NCBI GenBank assembly: GCA_032768795.1 | Contig: CP136500.1 | Span: 186,001-250,000, forward strand | From: Tremella fuciformis | Lineage: Eukaryota > Basidiomycota > Tremellomycetes > Tremellales > Tremellaceae | Reading direction: 5' to 3' | Length of the DNA stretch: 64,000 bases | Part shown: piece by piece, positions 11,586 through 23,042 of the stretch | How the letters are laid out: the number at the start of each line of letters is the position of its first letter | Position numbering within the stretch: position 1 is the first letter of the stretch | Translations under genes and position numbers: made by a program | The notes under the pieces: generated by a model | The model's input: only the letters and a program-made list of their open reading frames with translations | Told to the model about the DNA's origin: nothing | The model's database searches: none

Positions 11586-11903
11586 CGACGGAAATAGGTA
11601 GTACGCTCACATGAGCTTGACTCAGCCTCGAGTAGCCTCGTCGAGGCACACACATCCTCGACGAGGTTGTGCCTCGACGAGGTTCATCCTCGACGAGGCA
11701 GGGGAAGCTGCCACAACGATAACTCCGCATATAACGCCGACACCCTCGACGACCTTGTAGAATGCCGCCGCCTGTTGCCCTCCTCATCACTCATAGCAAG
11801 TGCTGAGCGGGCAACAGGTAAGTCCGAATGCATCACTCATAGCAAGTGCTGAGCGGGCAACAGGTGACCGGAATCCCATTGCCTCAGAGCTAAGATTCCG
11901 TCG
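11586..11903 (+). repeat. 3' LTR of copia 1
   Basis: 318 bp and identical by eye to 6859-7176, including the internal duplication. It is followed by the ATCCC target duplication at 11904-11908. Confidence 0.93.
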
Positions 11904-13219
11904 ATCCCCTCGTCGGCACATTCCACTTTCGCACCGACAAAGATCGGTCAAGTGTCCCGACTCTAGGACAACAGCGGGCAACGAATGCTGCCGATGCTGT
12001 TCCAAGCCATCAGCCTAAACTACGACTGTGGCGACAATATCGACAGGAGTCTCGTTCACGTGGGGCCAGTGATTCGACTGAGCCTAATATTGCTGCCTCC
12101 TTGTCGGAAGCTCCCTTACAAGCAGAGGTCTTACCGCCTCCGTCAACTGAAGCCGTCCCTCCCCCACATGCCTCGAACGCGCCTCCCGAGCTCCAGACCG
12201 CAAATACAGAGACCATGGTGTCTGCGCCCGAGCAATTTAGCCTCCCGGTTCAGTCGTCCGTGCCTCGCCCGGATCTGCCGGCCCAGCTCAAGAGCTTGAC
12301 GTCCGAAGTCCTTGGTACTCTGTCATTCCCTTCCGATATTATCAGACGAACCTTGAAGGACATTGAAGCCGCCGAGATGCAATCCTCAATGGCGGTGAAC
12401 AGTCTTTTGGACCGATGTGAGGCGGTGTGGTTGCAAGCTCAAGTGGAACGCTTGGAGGTGGATGGTTTCCGCGCGGAGAAGGCGAAGACAGATCTCACCA
12501 TCAAAGCTCTCGAGCGTCGCCTGGTCCATTACACGAGTCAACTCAAGGAGAAAGACAAGGAGCTGGCTGCGATGAAAAAACAGCAAGAGTTCTTCGATGG
12601 CTTCGTCAACGATACCAAGGCTGAGCAAGCGGCACTTGACGAAAGGATTAGTGAGGCAATCGTCGAACGGGATCAAGCATTCGTAGACCGGGCGAACGCT
12701 CTTAGTGAAAGCACCGAACTGCGCCGGTCAGCTCGACAAGCAACGACACAACAAGATGAGGCGCTCGCTGCTCAACAGAAGGCGGAGCTCGCCATGGACG
12801 ATGCCTTCCTCGAAATCAGTGAAGCCAAGGCTCAGGCTGACGCTCTTGCGATTTCGAATCAGTCGCTCAAGGTTCGAATCGCGGAGTTGGAGAAGCTCCT
12901 TGCGTCCGCACCCGAGAGCTCTGAGCAAGGCCATCAGCAAGTATCGGAGCCAGATTTTCAAGCCTCCACGCTGTCAGCTTTTCCCGTCTTGGCTCCTCCA
13001 GCGATTCACCCTCCTATGGTGCATAGTCCCCTTGACATGCAAATGCCAGCCACGAACACCGAAGCGGATGGCAACATCTCGCAAAATATGCAAGCGCCAG
13101 GGGCTTTCAACCTTGAGGAGCTCGTCCCCGGATTCGAAACGGCATTTGACGCCATGCAAGAGATGGAACACACCTTTCCCGGGTCATTTGAGCCGCGTAC
13201 TCCTGGACGGGCCTCCTAG
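11904..13219 (+). pseudogene. 3' part of split Cys-motif/coiled-coil gene
   Basis: After the duplicated ATCCC (11904-11908) the frame from 6858 resumes at 11909 and runs open to the stop at 13219, about 436 codons. The first ~100 codons are Pro, Ser and Ala rich. A long coiled coil follows (about 12340-12910) with dense Glu, Lys, Gln, Leu and Ala heptads, then an acidic, Met- and Pro-rich tail. The stop faces that of the minus-strand protease gene only 73 bp away. An independent start at an internal codon is possible, but the exact frame match across the copia element favours one original gene. Confidence 0.7.
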
Positions 13220-13292
13220 TTATACAATGATTCTAGTTGCTTGATAGTATGGTGTAATTGATTCATGGTGATCTCTTTTCAATGCATATAGT
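13220..13292. other. 73-bp gap between convergent stops
   Basis: AT-rich spacer between the + stop at 13219 and the - stop at 13293. It probably holds overlapping 3' ends and poly(A) signals of both genes. Confidence 0.4.
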
Positions 13293-14861
13293 CTAGACTG
13301 CGTGCGATCTTCTTTGGTTGAACTGTATTGAAAGACGGCAAAGATAGACCTCGAACCGAGCTTTCCAGCTCGCAATTTCCCTCATTACACCTGGTTCGAC
13401 GAGCCAGTGATCGCTTACCATGCCTGCCTCACTCTCTGAGAGTTTCTTCACCGAATGAAGTACTTCGTCCATGAAGACCATGACAAGCGAGTCACGTAAG
13501 AGGAAGATTCCGGCGTCAGAGTAGGTCTCGTTGTGAAGCCCAAGATGAACAGCAGTAGGACGGACCCCCTGAAATACCATGATGGCGGCCGCAGTTGCCA
13601 ATGGGCCGCAACTATTGCCGTCGTTTTGCTTAACCCATCCCAAGCGATCCCGGAGCAACTGCCAGTCAGACAGGACCTCTGGTTCTCCTCCAGCTGCACT
13701 CACCGGGATGTTTGGTGCAAATATCCAATTCTCGTTGTCCTCGGGCGTCACCCACCCTTTTTTCAACTCGTATTCGAGGCGACTCGACAGCAGAGAAGTC
13801 CATCTCTGTACCGCATCAGCAATTCGAAGATACCGCCGACTGGACTGGAATGCCTGACTTTTTTAAGATCTGGATGATCCAACCTTCCACCCTCTCCGTC
13901 AAGAGGAATGATCAGCCTGGCTGGTCCAAAGATCATGAGTGCCGCAAAATGTGTCTGAAATCGTACCGATACGACTGAGACGATGATTTGGCCTCTCCAC
14001 GAGGCGTCACGTCCAAGTCCTGGCCAGGGCACATAATTCGCCCTCGAGTCGAAACCCAATCGAGGTTTGGGAATTGAGTTCTGCTCCCAGCTCAATAGAC
14101 TGACCACATAACGACAACGCCGCACGCTCCTGGGGTCCGTTCTCAATACCCGCATATAGCCGGCCTCACACAAGGCATCGATCGCATCTGATCGCCACCA
14201 GGCGTTGTGTTGTCCTAGAAGCGCGAATTGACTTCGAGGGAACGTCACTGGTCCGGCCTTGATGCCCAGGGTTGTGGGATCTATTCCCGGCCGACCGGAT
14301 CTATTACGCGATCTCGAGTCTAGGACCAAAAAGAACTCAGGAGACAGCAAGGGTGGTGGATTCGTGCCGCTCGAGTCCTCGTTGGCAATGGTAATGATGT
14401 TACGAGCCGGCGAAGTGTTACCGGTCAAGTCGCCGTCCCAAAAGATCCTTTTATATCTCTGCAATGCCGCCTCGACTTGCTCCTCTTCAGACAATGCTGC
14501 GAAATCTATCGGCTGGACGTATCCTTCGTCGATCACAGGCATTACTTTGTTTTCGTCCACTTCTTTGCTGATACCTGCGATAGTCGCAATAGGTCGACTT
14601 GGATGACCGAACCTTTCCGTTTCCTCGTCCGAAGGTGTGCTGAGTCTGTCGTTGGCGGGATCGGTAAGATCGATCAAGTTGACAACTTTGCTCGGCTCCA
14701 CTTTGCTCAGGCCATTGCTTGTTTTGACGTCAAACTTTTCTCCATCTCTTCCCTCGTCGGTTTCCTTTCGCTGGTCAGGTGAACATCCAGCTTGCAACGA
14801 CACAGGGTTGGCATTGGTGGGGTCGATGTTGTCGTTCGAGACATTTTGATCTTTGTAGGAG
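13293..14861 (-). pseudogene. Ulp1/SENP-like (C48) cysteine protease domain, severed
   Basis: Exons 14861-13884 and 13839-13293 (44-nt intron, GTTGGA...CAG, phase 2). The C-terminal half shows the Ulp1 fold markers: GQHNAWWRSDAIDAL for the entry helix, THFAALMIF with the His codon at 13951-13949, IIPLDGEGG with the Asp at 13900-13898, and WVKQNDGNSCGPL with Gln and the Cys codon at 13610-13608. All expected catalytic residues of a de-SUMOylating or related peptidase are present. The ~190 residues before it are acidic linker. There is no start of its own: with the LTR 14867-15565 and one TCGGA repeat removed, its frame continues directly from the USP region. It appears to be the C-terminal domain of a USP-Ulp1 fusion. 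Confidence 0.8.
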
Positions 14862-14866
14862 TCCGA

Positions 14867-15565
14867 TGTTAGGGCCTGGCTAGCTGCTGCCCAAGAAGGG
14901 TTGAGCTAGCAAGGGTGGACGATTGACTGGTGGCAAGTGATTGCCACGGATACTCTTCAGCAGTACTAGGGCTAACTGGAAGCAGTGATGATGAAGAAGG
15001 GAATAGTGGGAGAGCTCCGGACGATGACTGAGGATCCTGGACTTGCTTATAGAAGGGCAAGCCAGTCAAAGTATCCGGTGATGATGGGTTGCTGACCTGA
15101 GTTGAGGATCAGGTAGACTGATGATGGGTGGCAAAAGAGATGAGAGTAACAATGAGATATTGGATCCTTGAGGTCAGAAGGGCCTCAAGGTGGGGGTATT
15201 TATCCCCAGAGCTGGGTGGCAAACCCAGCTCCTGGAAGGCTATGGAAGGCTATAGAATAGTATGAACTGTCCAATCAGATAAATGCCTCAACGATGTCAT
15301 GTCATGAGGGATTTATCAACCAATCAGATTCTTCTTCTAGCACAGCTTTGCTTACTCAGCATTCCCATGATGTCATTTGACCCTGACACCTTTGTACCTG
15401 GATTGTACATTGTGTCGTACGGAATGTGGTGGAAGATTCCATGGGTGGCAAGCCATGGAAGATCATGGAAGGTGGTGGAAGGTTGAGTGGCAAATCCATG
15501 GAAGGTCATGGAATGTTGTGGAAGGTTGCCACTGGGAGCTGAGGTGTCAGGACTGGGTCATGACA
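14867..15565 (-). mobile_element. solo LTR, 699 bp, inside the protease gene
   Basis: Ends TGTTAGGGCC...GGTCATGACA on +, with the 5-bp target duplication TCCGA at 14862-14866 and 15566-15570. No internal retroelement coding is present. It contains repeated CATGGAAG and TGGTGGAAGGTTG-like blocks near 15440-15530. Orientation is uncertain. Confidence 0.85.
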
Positions 15566-17554
15566 TCCGATAGCAACGTCAATGGCAGTTGCAGCATCTC
15601 GAGACCGTGCAAGGGTGAAAGTGGCACCTGTTCGCTTGCATTCGGTGTCGTCTTTCTCCCAAGAACGCTGATGTGTGTGCCGATTGAGGCCGGGGTTTCC
15701 TGCTGCAGACAATGAGTCGGCGAGGGGACAGTTGCTAAAACAGTCGGACCAGGAACCGTCTCAAAGTCAAATGAAGAAGTCATTGTCAGTGCTGGACTGT
15801 CTGGCTGTTCGATCGTCTCGTTGGTGTTCCGCTGTGGGTCTTCGAATGACTCGGACGTCGATTGTATGGGATTCGATGGGTTATCGGAGGGCATGATACT
15901 GCATTCCGCCGCCTGTTCTGTCCCGTCGCATGGCTCATTTGTGAACTCGGAGATCTGTGACACGTCTTTGGACTCCGGTGACGCATTCGAAGTGCTTTTC
16001 GGAGTTGGTTCACCAGCGTTCTTAGCAGTCGGCACAGCGGCATTCGTTGTGATCGATACCTGTTTCTGCTCTGATTGGTTGGGAGCCAGCATCCAGCGTT
16101 CTTGACTGTACAGCGGAGCCCTGAGATTGATGTCTGGCGTCTGTGACTTTGTGTCACTCGTCTCGGTCATGTAGCCGGGTACGCCGCGGAGATGTAGTTT
16201 GCGCAAATACTCGGTCAAGACATCGCCGGATTCGATCCCGCTTACATCTGGACTTGAGGCAGAATTGTAGATAAGCATTACGGGGTACCGGCCCCCTTCG
16301 AACGCCTGCGTGCTGGGCGTTGGGGTGAAGGTCGCCTCGGTATCGTCCAGTATCCACCAACTATGTCCAGTGCCGACGATGGCAACATAATGTCCGAGGT
16401 CGGTCGTCAAGCCATGACGGCAGATGATTCCTCGCAGCTCGTAACGTATAATTTTCTGGGTCCCGTCTAGATCATACGTCCTCCTGAGGCGTAATGATGG
16501 AGGAATGGCGAACTTCCTATTGACATTTACCTGTATCTCGACGTGGTTGGCGGCGTCCTTGGATCCTGTCAAATCGGTGTCAGGCCCAGCTCTTGTATTG
16601 ACCACCCGGGCTCCCCATGCGATGTCGATGTGCAACGCTGGTGGGCAATTCATGAGATAGGTATGCGAGGCGACACCGGTGGATGCTCTGCCACAATTTG
16701 GCCATCGGCATTGACGATCCAAAACCTTACTGAAACGCAAGCTGTTTCTCAACATTGCTTCGAATGTGGAGAAGGTCTCGTCGGCCGGATATATCGGGAT
16801 GCTGGAGTGAAGCTGGGCCGTGTCGGAGGCGGGGTGGCACCTTTCACAGCGGGGACACCTCCATGAGTATACTGCGCCTAATCGGAAAATCTTGCCGAAA
16901 GAGGGATGCAGTCCGTCCAGATACCCTAGCAGTTTTCCGCATACCTCGCTGGGATCCTGCTGCTGGTCCGCCGAATCTATGATGTTGTGAACTGATCATC
17001 AGACCATGCTCCTACGGTCACTCAAGGAGCTCACGTTTCAGAAGGCCTTTCAGCAGGGGAAATGATCTGGCCTGCTCACCGGCCAGGGACACCCTCATCG
17101 CGCGTAATTGGTTGACGAGAGGGTCAGTCGACCGCTTTGGTAGTTCGGCCATTCGTCCAGCAAACGCGTCGAGTTGGAAAAGAACTTGCAGTAGAGCCAG
17201 CGCATAGCAATCAACGCCCGTGTTCACGAACCCGAGAGGGGAGCTTTCATCGACGGCTCGACGAGTTTTCCTCAAAAGTCCTAAACTCGATTGGGGTACA
17301 GCCGGAAATGGGCGTTTGGTTGGGTCCGTAGCCACATCATTGACGCTCAATACTTGGGGATCTACGCCAACCGCCTGCATTCGCCTTTCCACCACGAACT
17401 CTCTCGATGAACTCGAAACAGGAGCGACCCTTCCTGAACCAGGTTTTCGACCTCGGGAAGGACGGGGTGGCACTCGAGGGAGATCCTTGAGTTCCTTGAG
17501 ACCCTTAAGATCCTTACGAGGTCGAATTGCAGTGGGCGTCGCCTTGGCCTCTGA
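15566..17554 (-). pseudogene. ubiquitin-specific protease (USP) domain region
   Basis: Exons 17554-17035 and 16991-15566 (43-nt intron, GTGAGC...CAG, phase 1). USP boxes occur in order: Cys box GFVNTGVDCYALALLQVLFQ (Cys codon 17209-17207), QQQDPSEVCGKLLGYLDGL matching the QQD box, a zinc-finger-like CPRCERC with a later CRWPNC, and His box DLGHYVAIVGTGHSWWILDD (His codon 16392-16390). This is a peptidase C19 layout that would cleave ubiquitin or a ubiquitin-like protein. The ~280 residues after the His box are low-complexity Ser, Thr, Pro, Glu linker. The region lies in frame directly behind the transposase TGA at 17557-17555. The first in-frame ATG comes only about 58 codons later, which argues for an original fusion. 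Confidence 0.8.
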
Positions 17555-20500
17555 TCAGGAACGGTTCGATTTCAAAACGCTTTTAGTGGGTGTGAGTTTA
17601 GTGGGTGTGAGGTTGGAGGGATCTGTTTTGGTCGGGCTTGCTCTCGGCTCCGTATTCGAGATTGGGGAAGTGTCAACTGGTGGCACGTAATCCACAGCGC
17701 TTGAATCGGCTGGTGGCATCGTCGCTGGCGCTGGAGCAAGAACGTTCGAAGTGGTAGGTGCAGCCGACGTGGTCTCAGGAATTCCCATCACTGCCGGCGG
17801 AGGAGGGTAAGAGGGGATTGACGTGGAGTCAGCCGCATTGTTACGGGGAAAGGGAGGATATGGCCACGGGCCAACAGGAGGAGGGTAGTAGAAGGTGTTC
17901 AGATTGCCCATCGGAGGTAGAAGATAGTACGGTAGGGAAGGTGCAGCAGGAGCAGGGTACCCGGGAGGAATGATCTGACCCGCAGGAGTATTCGCTGAGG
18001 GTTCCAGTGCGGACATCACATTTGCTTCGATGTCTTCGACTGACGGGGCCGCAGCCTCATTTGCAAAGGAGTCCGGGCAGGGTGTCTCCGTTGGCTGAGA
18101 TCCCGCGGAAGGATCTTTATCTTTCGATGCGGTAACAGCTTTTCTTGAGGGGTTTAACGGGCGAATTAACGCGGGTCTGCCTCGAAGCGATTCTGACAAC
18201 TCTGAATTATCGGTGTTATGTGTATCGTTGTCATAGATTTGGTGACGTCGCCCAATGGGGCTGACCTCGCGCTGATTGGGAGTTGTTTCGTAACGAGCCT
18301 CCTCGGCCACGCATGAGCTGACTGCGCAAGCTTTGGCAATGCTGGGCTTGAGCTTCGGACGAGGTACATATCCGGGGTTGAGGTCGACTTTTGCCATATT
18401 TGGTAGGCGGGACACATCATCGCCCCAGTATGCCTTGAAGTCCTTGCGCTCGTCGGCGTAGGGGTTCTCGTCTGGTGGCGTTGGCTTCCCCGAATCGAAG
18501 AGCTTTTCGTCCTGTCTACGTAGGAACTCTTCTATCCTCTCGCTGTTTTCTTCGAACGAGGACACGGGACCGCAAAGCTCGAAGGTGACCATGGCCCAGA
18601 GATGGAGGCAACGCTTGCCAGTGCCGCTGAAGTAGTTGCAGGTGCAGACTTCTCTTTCGTTCCCAGGTCTTCGCCCGCAGAAATAGGGCTGTTTCGAAGA
18701 TGCATTGCGTCGAGGAGCATTCACGCGGTACACCTCCCCGCCAAATTTGTTCTGATGAATTCCTGGGACTGAGGCGTGTGGACACGGGTGTATGCAGTCG
18801 GTCTCCCACCGATGCATACCGCGAAAGAGATTCCGTTGCAGACGAGGATCGGCTCTTGACTGATTTTGCGGGACATGATCATAAAATGCAAAGTAGGCAT
18901 TGAGGAGAATGGTGATCAGTCTGTTGAGTCTAAAGATGGTCAGCACCGGCGCCCAGTTGTCCGGGCCCACCACTGACCGCTTGTTCGCCAGACATCCCAA
19001 AAATATCCTGTCGAACGTCCGGAAACTGGCTTCGACGTAATTATTTGTGGACCACGGACCGTCTCGTGTGACTTGTGTTGGAAGTCCGTAGTCGACGACA
19101 AAGTCTCTCCAACGATCGCTGAACCACTCTCTATCAAGGTAGCTTTTGACTAATTTCCAAGTTTCGCCCGAGTCGCGCGCGATTCTCGTCACCTCGCTAC
19201 CGAGAGCCGAATAGTACTGATCCCATTGATCTTCATCCGGACATCTCTGACACTGTCGAATGGCATCGAGGACAGCCGAAGTAAGGAGATCGGCGTTCAG
19301 ATACTGTCCGAATATGCGGCAAATCTTGGATCGGCAGGCTTGCATAACGTGAAACTGGCAAGCTCGAATTGGGACACCGGGAAAGACTTGCTGGATTCCT
19401 CGTCGCTCTGCATCATTGCCATCAATCATCACAAATCGTGGGGTCAGACCATCCTTCTCCGTAGCTTTACAGATAGCTCGCAGTTTCTCGTCAGACGTGC
19501 CATCAATCTTGATGTAATATTCGCCTCGTAGGTAAGCGCGAGCTGTCTCGCGCACTGCCTTATTGAATTCAGATAGCATGTACGCGTACGCCTCTGTATC
19601 TGCGTGATTCGAAACCATTGTGGCGACTGATATGAGCCCAGATACAAAGGCAACTCGCCGATTCGCGTCAAAGCCACTCACGGGGAATCATTCGATGGTA
19701 TTCATTTAGCGTCACAAGGAATGTGAGGGGGAACTTGAACGCATTTTTGTTCCTCCATGAGGAGTCCAAGTACATCCCCATCGCCAGGACCTGAATCATG
19801 GCCCTGATCTGTGCAGAGCGAGGTGCGATCACGCATTCAAAGCGCGTGTTCTTGGCTAACCGCTTCCCTGCATTGAGATCCTTGAGCAGCTTCGGGTATC
19901 GCGCACTACATATTAGTCCGGACCGACAGAAACAATGCACGCGCACGCAATAAAGGACTCCGGATGACGAGAAGCAAGAACCTCGATGGCAGCCAAGGGG
20001 CTTCGATCGATTCGAACACTGGATTTGGCGGTGTCCACCGCTGACTTGTAATCTTTAGGACGAGGGAGACGATGAGGGCAAGCGGAAGCAAGCCACTGCG
20101 CATGTGTATCGACCTGAAGAATGTGCTGGGCGTACCCTTCGCGTCAGACTCCATTGGAGATCTACGCAGACAATCACTTACAAGCGGTGAGCCGACCGAC
20201 CGTAACACCGAACAGCAATGCGGCCTCATGTAGTAGGCGTCGCAGATAAGGAGACACCCTCAGACCTTCTTCCGCTCCGGGGGTATGGTATTTCGGATCC
20301 TTCATGATGAGCGTACACTTGCCGGTCTGGGACTGGGCGGCCGTCATTTGTACCTGTTCATAGTTTAGCTCGTTGCGCTGTCACTCATCAAAACGATGGC
20401 TCACAACAAGAAAAGCATCACAGATCTTGGTTCGAGGGGGTACAGGCTCGCCTATCTGCTTCGACGGCGACTTCGACGGCGACTTAGATTGCTCCGTTGG

Positions 20501-21709
20501 GAGTTCGGTCTCTTCCTCGTCGTCCGTATAATCCAGCATGTCTTCGCTGTCGTAATCTTCCGAGAACTCGCAATCCTCTGCATCGCTACATGAGTGCTGA
20601 TCTTGCTCGGGACTTGAGTGCCCGCCACCGTATACCGGTACTGGTGGCTCGACAGATTCGCTCTCACTATCGCTCTCCAGCTGCAGTAGATCAGAATCAT
20701 CCCGAGGTGATGTTGTCGGATCCGCGGGAGTTCCATTATTGGCTTTCTTCCAACGGCGATGACCGTGGCCTGCAGCTCGGAATATCTGTTTTGCCGCAGT
20801 GTCTTTCCGAGAGATGGTCGGTTGCGAGTTGGGCCGCTCAATTCGGGTCAAACAGCATCCGTTGCACTGGTATTTGACGCGCCAAATGACACGGTCTGGT
20901 TCGTTGATAGCCAAGGCTCTCGGATAGTGTATGTGGAATCGACGGGCTCAAATATCGCTGGGAATGATTCCCGGACCATCGTGCCATCTTATGGACGCTT
21001 TCTTGTACAAAACGTGACTGCGAATATTGTAATTGAATGGCTGCGCAGTCAGTGAAAGTGCTCGCCAAGGGTTGAAAGCGCTCACCAGATTTTCGAATCT
21101 CTTCAGTAATCCAGATACTCTGGTTTCAGTTCGAATGTATCCTTGTTCCGCTGTGAGCTCCGTCTGCATTCGGCGGAGGGGTTCGGAAGCGAGATCCACT
21201 CCAAGAGTAGGAAAGTCCGGTCCAGACGAATGACCCTCTTCATCGGGATCGGAATCAGTATCAGTCTTGTCGGACATCACAGTCATGTCTGCAGCCATTC
21301 GATGGTCAGGCATGCTCCAGTACGATGCCAGCCAGCGATTGTGGCTTGCTACTTCCTCCGCCGTGAGATTGTCCCGCGGTTGACTGAATCTTCGACTCTT
21401 CTTTCGCTGAACTGCTCGATCCATAGCCGGACTGAGGTTTCTCTTGTTGGCAATGGTGTTCTTACCGGGAAGAGGTCGCAAGCGATGATCAGGAGGTTTC
21501 GAAATCCGACCTGCAGGAGTGGGGGACGATGCGGGTGACTCGAAGGCAGTGTCGGTTGAATGCCGTTTGTGACTAGCGGAGGGTCGCTCGTCAGGCGCCG
21601 CGGTATACAGTCGGCGGGGGCGCCCACGCTTGCGTGGCGCAGCACGTTTGTCGATGACATCCGCTGCGAGGATTCCTGTGGGAGGTGTTCGAGGGTTGAA
21701 GCTGCTCAT
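17555..21709 (-). CDS. MULE-type transposase with AT-hook and SWIM finger
   Basis: Starts at ATG 21709. An AT-hook (PRKRGRPRR) lies near the N-terminus. Introns 21085-21041 and 19681-19627 are well supported; those between about 21000 and 19950 are not resolved. The MULE DDE core is visible: MYLDSSWRNK (first Asp, 19766-19764), RFVMIDGNDAERR (second Asp, 19423-19421) with CQFH just after, and STNNYVEASFRTF (Glu, 19033-19031). The SWIM zinc finger CTCNYFSGTGKRCLH is at 18646-18602. A Pro-rich tail follows and ends at TGA 17557-17555, beyond which the same frame stays open into a USP domain. It would bind and cut transposon ends in the nucleus. No terminal inverted repeats were found. Confidence 0.85.
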
Positions 21710-23042
21710 AACAGTTATGAGTGTAATCGATCGCAAGGCCTTCACACACGAATGAGTAAAGAGGATGTGGAACCGGACGTGAAGGTGCGGTGAGAAGAAT
21801 ACATCGAGCAGTGCAGTCAGATGTCAGTGTAAGCATTCCTGCGCAGAGCAAACAATGCGGTAAGCTGAAACTTGGTACGAAAAGTTGAATGACAGTAAAC
21901 ATGATGGGACCTGCCCGAGCCCGCAACAAAGGGACTTGTGCAGTGGTCGCCGGAAGGTTTTGATGGCTCCGAATGAGGCGAAGAACTCGATGAACGAGCT
22001 GTTGGGGTCTCGAAAGGAGAGCTGTGGGCTGCTATGATGTTGTAGAGACCTTGAATGGCGACTTTGACGGCGTACATGCATAGGGGTGGATTCTGCCTTA
22101 TTTAACGTGACGTTGTTTTTTGCAGCGAGAATTAACGCCGACTTTTTACAGACTAATCGGGGAAAAACGGTTTTAGCCGCCCAAAGCCGATGGATTTACG
22201 TAATGGTCCCCTCCTTCCCTCCCCTCCCGGCCAGAGCGATGGCAACGTCGTCTTGTACCCCGCCGATCATGGCTGCATCATCGACAACCATCAGATTTGA
22301 GGATGGGGTCGTGATGCGTAGACAGGGGCGGTGGTCGACCGCTTGGTCGATTGAGGATGGATCCGAGGCACGGGAAGGGGGGGGAGGGCGAAGGAGAAGA
22401 AATAAGAGCAAGGATCAGCAGTGCGATGTGATGTCCTTGACCGAGGGCCGTCATCGCGTCTGAGTGGGTTTTCCATCCCACAAGAGGCATCACACGAAGG
22501 GAGAGGGGGAGGGAATCTGATCAGCAGTCCCGAGTCGTACGACCACCCACAGTCAGGTCGTCTCCCACGAATCTAAGAGGAGATGATACATACACTCTGC
22601 TCTTGCAGGTCGGTGACCGTGTCGTGTTGTGGACGGACCTCTGTGAGGTTGATGGGGAATGGGACGGGACAAGAGGGTTAGGTGCAATCCGCACTGCGCA
22701 CTCGCCATTCGCCACTCGACGATCTTGGTCGTTGGACTCTTTGGTTTCTTGCCGCATCGTCATAAAGTAGCCCCATGTACCATCAACCCTTTGCGAGGCT
22801 CTTTACCCCCTCCCTTACCTTGTCGTCCCGAGATTCCTTGACTCGTGGCTTATTGTGCTCATCTCTCATTTGACCGGGCGAAGTGGATATGCACGGTATA
22901 CATCGACCAGGCAAGTAAGATTAGGTACCCATCGCACAGTGGAGTTCACGAGAACCAATCCTATATACACCAATGCCTGACACCATACGAGCACGACACG
23001 GCGGCAACAAGGTCACTTGATCCCCCTCCGCTGACCTGCCCA
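21710..23042. other. intergenic between transposase and next gene
   Basis: No gene is supported. It holds the transposase promoter side, a T/G-rich stretch at 22105-22190 that could be an element end, a purine-rich run near 22375-22400, and one copy of the 19-bp dispersed motif at 22762. Confidence 0.4.
22762..22780 (+). repeat. single copy of dispersed 19-bp motif
   Basis: Reads ATAAAGTAGCCCCATGTAC, one base different from the consensus found repeatedly between 35 and 46 kb. No inverted partner is seen nearby. Confidence 0.6.

Larger units (their letters stand above)
6859..11903 (+). mobile_element. Ty1/copia retrotransposon 1, full length
   Basis: 5045 bp bounded by two 318-bp LTRs (6859-7176 and 11586-11903) that look identical by eye. 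The target duplication ATCCC is at 6854-6858 and 11904-11908. LTR ends are CGACGGAA...TTCCGTCG rather than TG...CA. A primer binding site starting TGGTAACG lies directly after the 5' LTR at 7177, and a purine tract (GAGGGGAGG) precedes the 3' LTR. Domain order is Gag, protease, integrase, reverse transcriptase, RNase H, the copia order. It is inserted inside the + gene starting at 5869. Confidence 0.95.
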
